Shown piece by piece: positions 59,911-64,000 of a stretch of DNA of 64,000 nucleotides. Source of the DNA: Pseudomonas chlororaphis. Its GTDB lineage: Bacteria > Pseudomonadota > Gammaproteobacteria > Pseudomonadales > Pseudomonadaceae. Numbering within the stretch: the first letter of the stretch is position 1; each line of letters starts with the position of its first letter. A model generated the notes under the pieces. That model saw nothing but the letters and a program-made list of their open reading frames with translations. It was not told the origin of the DNA and did not search any database. Both the position numbers and the translations under genes were made by a program. The DNA lies in contig NZ_MOAL01000006.1 of the NCBI RefSeq assembly GCF_003731765.1, positions 192,563-256,562 of the forward strand, read 5' to 3'.

Positions 59911-59960
59911 ACCGCCGGGCCAATGCGTCACCCTGTTCGGTGGCGCTGGCGGCAGGCAAT

Positions 59961-60000
59961 AAAAAGCCCGGCAAGGTGCGAGCCTTGCCGGGCTTTTTTG
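59961..60000. terminator. Strong bidirectional Rho-independent terminator
   Basis: AAAAAGCCCGGCAAGG (59961-59976) pairs with CCTTGCCGGGCTTTTT (59983-59998) with a 6-nt loop, and the A and T runs serve both the DUF1993 gene and the convergent sstT. Confidence 0.93.
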
Positions 60001-60013
60001 TGCGCGGTGATGG

Positions 60014-61246
60014 TCAGGCCGGTTGCTGGCCTTGCTCATCCTGGGCCAGGCAGGCCGCGGCGGTGAACAGCACGTCGGTGGAGGAGTTGAGGGCGGTTTC
60101 TGCCGAGTCTTGCAGCACGCCGATGATGAAGCCCACGGCCACCACTTGCATGGCGATCTCGCTGGGGATACCGAACAGGCTGCAGGCCAAGGGGATCAGC
60201 AGCAGCGAACCGCCGGCCACGCCCGACGCGCCACAGGCGCAGATGGCCGCGACCACGCTGAGCAGCACCGCAGTAGGCAGGTCGACAGCGATGCCCAGCG
60301 TGTGCACGGCGGCCAGAGTCAGCACGGTGATGGTGATCGCCGCGCCGGCCATGTTGATGGTCGCGCCCAGAGGGATGGATACCGAGTAGGTGTCTTCATG
60401 CAGCCCCAGGCGCTTGCTCAGCTCCAGATTGACTGGAATGTTGGCCGCCGAACTGCGGGTGAAAAACGCGGTGATGCCGCTTTCCCGCAGGCAGGTCAGA
60501 ACCAGGGGGAAGGGGTTGCGGCGAATTTTCCAGAACACGATGGCCGGGTTGATCACCAGGGCCACAAACAGCATGCAGCCGATCAGCACGGCCAGCAGGT
60601 GCAGGTAGCCGATCAGGGCGTCAAAGCCGGAGGTGGCCAGGGTCGAAGCCACCAGGCCGAAGATCCCCAGCGGGGCGAAGCGGATGACCACGCGAACGAT
60701 CAGGGTCACGCCGTTGGACAGGTCGCCGAGCACGGTGCGGGTGGTTTCCCCGGCGTGACGAATGGCCACGCCCAGGCCGATGGCCCAGGCCAGCACGCCG
60801 ATGAAATTGGCATTCATCAAGGCGCTGATGGGGTTTTCCACCACGCTCAGCAGCAGGCTTTGCAGCACCTCGGTAATACCACCGGGGGCGCTGACGCTGA
60901 TGTCCTGGGTCGATAGCACCAGGGTGGACGGGAACAGGCTACTGGCGATCACTGCCACCACGGCCGCGGCAAAGGTGCCCAGCAGGTAGAGGAACAGGAT
61001 TGGGCGGATATGGGTTTCCTGGCCGTGCTTGTGGTTGGCGATGGACGCCATGACCAGCACGAACACCAGGATCGGCGCGACGGCCTTGAGCGCCGAGACA
61101 AACACTTTGCCAATAAAGGTGGTGGACTTGGCCAGCTCGGGGGCCAGCAGCGCCAGGGCGATGCCGGCGATCAGGCCGATGACGATCTGCGTGACCAGGC
61201 TGGTGCGTTTGAGTGTTTGCAGGAGCGAAGGGGGCGAAGCAGTCAT
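60014..61246 (-). CDS. sstT: Serine/threonine:Na+ symporter
   Basis: A 410-residue member of the dicarboxylate/amino acid:cation symporter family. SstT-specific features include the first helix SLVTQIVIGLIAGIALALLA, the SSAANIPVNLELSKRLGL loop and the substrate-binding segment SIPLGATINMAGAAITITVL. The C-terminal helical hairpin has ICACGASGVAGGSLLLIPLA. It imports serine and threonine with sodium. The ATG at 61246 is used; upstream frame is noncoding. Confidence 0.94.
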   Translation of the reverse strand: MTASPPSLLQTLKRTSLVTQIVIGLIAGIALALLAPELAKSTTFIGKVFVSALKAVAPILVFVLVMASIANHKHGQETHIRPILFLYLLGTFAAAVVAVIASSLFPSTLVLSTQDISVSAPGGITEVLQSLLLSVVENPISALMNANFIGVLAWAIGLGVAIRHAGETTRTVLGDLSNGVTLIVRVVIRFAPLGIFGLVASTLATSGFDALIGYLHLLAVLIGCMLFVALVINPAIVFWKIRRNPFPLVLTCLRESGITAFFTRSSAANIPVNLELSKRLGLHEDTYSVSIPLGATINMAGAAITITVLTLAAVHTLGIAVDLPTAVLLSVVAAICACGASGVAGGSLLLIPLACSLFGIPSEIAMQVVAVGFIIGVLQDSAETALNSSTDVLFTAAACLAQDEQGQQPA

Positions 61247-61478
61247 AGCGGTATCTCTGATTTTTTTAATTGGCAGTGGTGTGATGCGCGTGGGCAGCGA
61301 CAAACGGGGCAGGCTGCTGAACGGACGCGGACCTTTGCAATGATACGGGTGACCGTGGAGCCCCAGGCCCATTGAGGGTGAGGATCTACCGTCCTTTGGA
61401 CGTTTTGCGGGCCGCGGACTTTATCACAGCCTTCGGCCAACCCCTGCGGATGTGACGATCTGCCACTCTTTCCGACGG

Positions 61479-61513
61479 CCCTGGGCGGTCTTGGCGTGTC
61501 CCTGGGCGGACAC
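61479..61513. promoter_or_regulatory. Direct repeats and dyad before the MFS gene
   Basis: CCCTGGGCGG occurs at 61479-61488 and again at 61500-61509, 21 bp apart or two helical turns. GTGTCC (61496-61501) and GGACAC (61508-61513) form a dyad overlapping the second copy. This lies just upstream of a possible -10 at 61521 and may be a regulator site. Confidence 0.45.
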
Positions 61514-61549
61514 ACTCTGTTAAGATTGCCCATCCTTTTTTCCTGCCCT

Positions 61550-61577
61550 ATCAGCGAGCCCTCGGGCTGTCGCTGAT
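61550..61577 (+). promoter_or_regulatory. Leader hairpin before the MFS gene
   Basis: ATCAGCGAGCCC (61550-61561) folds on GGGCTGTCGCTGAT (61564-61577) with one bulged G and a 2-nt loop. It is 22 nt before the ATG at 61600 and would be in the transcript leader. Confidence 0.5.
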
Positions 61578-61599
61578 GTCGTCGTTTCTGGAGTTATTG

Positions 61600-62754
61600 A
61601 TGCTGTTGCCCATTCTGCTGTTGTCGGCCGCGGGTTTTACCGTGCTGACCACGGAATTCATTATTGTCGGCCTGCTGCCGGCGATTGCCCGAGACTTGGC
61701 GGTGAGCGTGCCCCAGGCCGGTTTGCTGGTGACCTTGTTCGCCTTCACCGTGGCTGCGTTCGGCCCGTTCCTGACGGCCTATTTCGCCCGTTTCCCGCGC
61801 AAGCAGCTGTTTATCTGCGTGCTGATCATGTTCGGCCTGGCCAATACCCTGGCGGCGTTGGCGCCGAATATCTGGGTCATGGCCGTGGCCCGGTTGATTC
61901 CGGCCCTGGGCCTGCCCGTGTTCTGGGCCCTGGCCAGCGAGACGGCGGTGGACATCGTCGGCCCTGACTACGCGGGGCGAGCGATTGCCAAGATCGGTTT
62001 TGGCATTGTCTGCGCCACAGTGTTCGGCATTCCGGTGGGGACGCTGATTTCCGACGCCTTCGGTTGGCGTAGTGCCTTCGGCATCCTGGCCGTGGTGGCT
62101 TTTGCCAAGGCGCTGCTGCTGTGGGTTTACCTGCCGCGCACGCCGGTGCATCACCAGCACAGCAGCCTGCTTCAGCAGTTCCGGATCCTGCGCAGCCCGT
62201 TGATGCAGGGGCATGTGCTGTTGTCGATCCTGGTGTTCAGCGGCATGTTCACCGTCTACACCTACCTGGCGGACATCCTCGAACGCCTGGCCGGTTTCGA
62301 CGGCACGCTGGTGGGCTGGTGCCTGATGGGCTTTGGCGCGGTAGGCCTGCTGGGCAATTCATTGGGCGGTCGGGCGGTGGATCGCCACCCGCTGCTGGCG
62401 TCGATGGGCTTCTGTGCCTTGATGATCGGCGGCATGGTGGCCCTGGTGCCGAGCATTCATTCGACTCTGGGCCTGGCCGCCGCCATGGGTATTTGGGGCG
62501 TGACCCAGGCGGCGCTGTTTCTGGTCAGCCATGTGCGTTTGATCAAGGCCGCGCCTGAGGCGCCGGCCTTTGCCGCCTCGCTGAACATTGCCGGGGCCAA
62601 CCTGGGCATCGGCCTGGGGGCCATGGTCGGCGGCCGGGTCATCGACACCCTGGGGCTGGGCAGCCTGGGTTTTGCCGCAGCGGGTTTCATCCTGCTGTCG
62701 ATCCTCCTGGCCTGGGGCCTGATGGGCGCCAAGCCTCGCGCCCTCTGCGCTTGA
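61600..62754 (+). CDS. MFS efflux transporter, AraJ/arabinose-efflux-like
   Basis: A 384-residue, 12-helix major facilitator of the DHA1 drug-efflux group. The opening is GFTVLTTEFIIVGLLPAIAR, and motif-A/C-like parts are FLTAYFARFPRKQLFICVLI and GIPVGTLISDAFGWRSAFG. These are characteristic of sugar or drug efflux carriers such as AraJ/YdhP. I place the start at ATG 61600 because GGAG lies 7 nt upstream; an ATG at 61576 is in frame but lies inside the hairpin. Confidence 0.9.
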   Translation: MLLPILLLSAAGFTVLTTEFIIVGLLPAIARDLAVSVPQAGLLVTLFAFTVAAFGPFLTAYFARFPRKQLFICVLIMFGLANTLAALAPNIWVMAVARLIPALGLPVFWALASETAVDIVGPDYAGRAIAKIGFGIVCATVFGIPVGTLISDAFGWRSAFGILAVVAFAKALLLWVYLPRTPVHHQHSSLLQQFRILRSPLMQGHVLLSILVFSGMFTVYTYLADILERLAGFDGTLVGWCLMGFGAVGLLGNSLGGRAVDRHPLLASMGFCALMIGGMVALVPSIHSTLGLAAAMGIWGVTQAALFLVSHVRLIKAAPEAPAFAASLNIAGANLGIGLGAMVGGRVIDTLGLGSLGFAAAGFILLSILLAWGLMGAKPRALCA

Positions 62755-62758
62755 GGCC

Positions 62759-63664
62759 CTAGCTGTTGAGGGGCGTGAACAGCTCCCGGCGCGCGCCTTC
62801 GGTGATGGCGACGATGCCGGGGTGCTTGACCTTGCGCTCCACCGAGATGGCATAAAACGATTCGGCCACGGCGTCGGTCTGGCCGATCAGCTCCACGGCG
62901 TATTGGCGTTTGATTTCATCGGCGATCACGCTGGGCGCGATAAAGATCCCGCTGCCGGATTGGCCGAAGGCCTGCATCAGTGCGCTGTCGTCGAATTCGC
63001 CGATGATCCGCGGCTGGATCTGCTGTTCGGCGAACCAGCGCAGCAGGCGGCTGCGGACCACGGTTTCCTGCCCTGGAATCAGCATGGGCGCGCCGTGCAG
63101 GCCTTTGGGGAAGTCCGCGCCGTATTGCTCGGCCAGGCGCTGGGTGGCGAAAAAGCTGATACCGCATTCACCGAGCTTCTGGCTGTAGCCCTTGATGTCC
63201 AGGTGCGACGGCATCGGGCTGTCGGATATCACCAGGTCCAGGCGCTGGATGGCCAGGTCGGCGAGCAGGCGCTCGAGCTTGTCTTCGCGGCAGGTGATGC
63301 GGATCGGTTCGCTCAATTCCATGGTCGGTGCGATCAGGCGGTAGACGATGGACTTGGGCACCACGTCGGCGACCCCGACCCGGAACGGGATCTGCTGTTC
63401 ATTGGGTTGTGCACGGAGCAGGGCTTCCAATTCGCCTCCCAGCTGAAACATCTGCTCGGCATAGGGCAGGATCTGACGTCCAGACTCGCTGAGTTCCAGT
63501 TGCCGTCCTACTCGACGAAACAATTCGATGCCATAGGTTTGCTCCAGCAGGGTGATCTGGCCGCTGATGGTCTGGGGCGTCAGGTTCAGCTGTTCGCAGG
63601 CGCGCACGATGCTGCCGGTCTTCGCCACCACCCAGAAATAATGCAACTGGCGGTAATTGAGCAT
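62759..63664 (-). CDS. nhaR: NhaR-type LysR regulator
   Basis: A 301-residue LysR protein with the NhaR opening MLNYRQLHYFWVVAKTGSIV. The helix-turn-helix is ACEQLNLTPQTISGQITLLE and the effector domain begins FRVGVADVVPKSIVYRLI. NhaR regulates the NhaA sodium/proton antiporter and responds to Na+ and high pH in E. coli. nhaA is not seen in this window, so the target may lie elsewhere. It is convergent with the MFS gene by 4 bp. Confidence 0.92.
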   Translation of the reverse strand: MLNYRQLHYFWVVAKTGSIVRACEQLNLTPQTISGQITLLEQTYGIELFRRVGRQLELSESGRQILPYAEQMFQLGGELEALLRAQPNEQQIPFRVGVADVVPKSIVYRLIAPTMELSEPIRITCREDKLERLLADLAIQRLDLVISDSPMPSHLDIKGYSQKLGECGISFFATQRLAEQYGADFPKGLHGAPMLIPGQETVVRSRLLRWFAEQQIQPRIIGEFDDSALMQAFGQSGSGIFIAPSVIADEIKRQYAVELIGQTDAVAESFYAISVERKVKHPGIVAITEGARRELFTPLNS

Positions 63665-63799
63665 AGGGCTTAATCACTTCGTAAAAACCGAAGTATAACT
63701 GCTAAAAATACGAATTTTCCTGAAGTATCGCGCTCCTTAGAATGCCTCGCTATCGATGGGCCCCCGGTTGGGCCCATGCGTTCTATCGAGGGTACTACC

Positions 63800-64000
63800 A
63801 TGACACGCAAATCCATGGCCGCGGCATCGCTGCTGGCTCTGTCCCTGCTGGCCCTGGCGGGCTGTGACCAGGCTGAGAAAAGCGCTCAGCAGTTGATGGG
63901 CAAGGCTGCCGAGACCGCCAAGCAAGCCATTGACGACACGCACAAGGCAGCTGAACAGGCCCTCGCCGATGCCACCGAAGACTTGATTGGCAAGCCCGAA
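63800..64000 (+). CDS. Lipoprotein with Ala-rich helical region (partial, cut by window edge)
   Basis: The first 67 codons of a predicted lipoprotein. The leader ends in LALAGC (mature protein starts at Cys22). The sequence beyond is helical and Ala/Lys/Glu rich (KAAETAKQAIDDTHKAAEQA), suggesting an amphipathic coiled helix. The 3' end is outside the window, so family and length cannot be stated. Confidence 0.8.
   Translation, partial: MTRKSMAAASLLALSLLALAGCDQAEKSAQQLMGKAAETAKQAIDDTHKAAEQALADATEDLIGKPE

Larger units (their letters stand above)
61247..61599. other. sstT-MFS intergenic region
   Basis: 353 bp between divergent genes. Near sstT it is plain sequence. From 61479 there are direct repeats, a possible -10 (TAAGAT at 61521-61526) and a leader hairpin described separately, all pointing at the MFS gene. 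Confidence 0.6.

Noticed and set aside
1..64000. CRISPR arrays, insertion sequences, prophage genes, integrase or att sites
   Set aside because: No regularly spaced repeats, transposase motifs, phage structural genes or integrases were seen; the only remnants are short and lack mobile-element ends.

Overview
The window is about 64 kb of GC-rich, densely coding chromosomal DNA from a Pseudomonas, most likely of the P. fluorescens group. The evidence is gene content and order: two FecI-FecR-TonB receptor units, AmaA/AmaB, a block that matches the P. aeruginosa PA2651-PA2659 neighbourhood as I remember it, YceH, SstT, NhaR and QueD. No rRNA, tRNA, CRISPR array, insertion sequence or prophage was seen. 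It reads as ordinary chromosome with accessory patches and a few decayed genes.

Layout. 0.1-4.2 kb: ECF sigma factor, FecR-type anti-sigma factor and siderophore receptor, closed by a terminator. 4.4-7.3 kb: small unrelated genes (DJ-1/PfpI, YCII-like, two exported or lipoprotein hypotheticals, one cytoplasmic hypothetical). 7.3-10.1 kb: Old Yellow Enzyme and SnoaL-like gene, divergent from a LysR gene. 10.1-14.5 kb: a truncated DUF1330 remnant, azlCD, an aromatic-ring FAD monooxygenase divergent from a MarR gene with two palindromic sites, and a LysE-type exporter. 14.9-18.9 kb: second sigma/FecR/receptor unit. 18.9-20 kb: two small genes, one UPF0149.

20.1-32 kb is a complete lower L-pipecolate/lysine pathway: hglS, ydiJ, amaC-like aminotransferase, LysR regulator, amaB, amaA and an amino-acid permease. 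Together they would take L-pipecolate through 2-aminoadipate semialdehyde, 2-aminoadipate, 2-oxoadipate and D-2-hydroxyglutarate to 2-oxoglutarate. The promoter regions of hglS, amaC and amaB share a two-block element with invariant spacing, which suggests one regulator for the whole set.

32-37.2 kb: TetR/quinone reductase pair with triple repeats between them, two unknown proteins, an MFS exporter, and a diaminopimelate-epimerase-fold protein in which both catalytic cysteines are serine. 37.2-42.9 kb: cytosine utilisation (codB, PucR regulator, codA) followed by a NUDIX / deoxyribosyltransferase / GNAT operon. 42.9-45.4 kb: queD, a higBA module with a frameshifted toxin, and a patatin. 45.5-55.2 kb: two PepSY proteins with a BqsRS-like two-component system, two chemoreceptors flanking a transporter, and a U32 tRNA-hydroxylation peptidase-like protein. 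55.3-64 kb: AI-2E family permease, small proteins, a Tyr/Pro-repeat exported protein, an AroE-like dehydrogenase, yceH, a DUF1993 protein, sstT, an MFS exporter with a structured leader, nhaR, and the start of a lipoprotein cut by the window edge.

All family names come from reading the sequence and from memory of the families; no database search was run.
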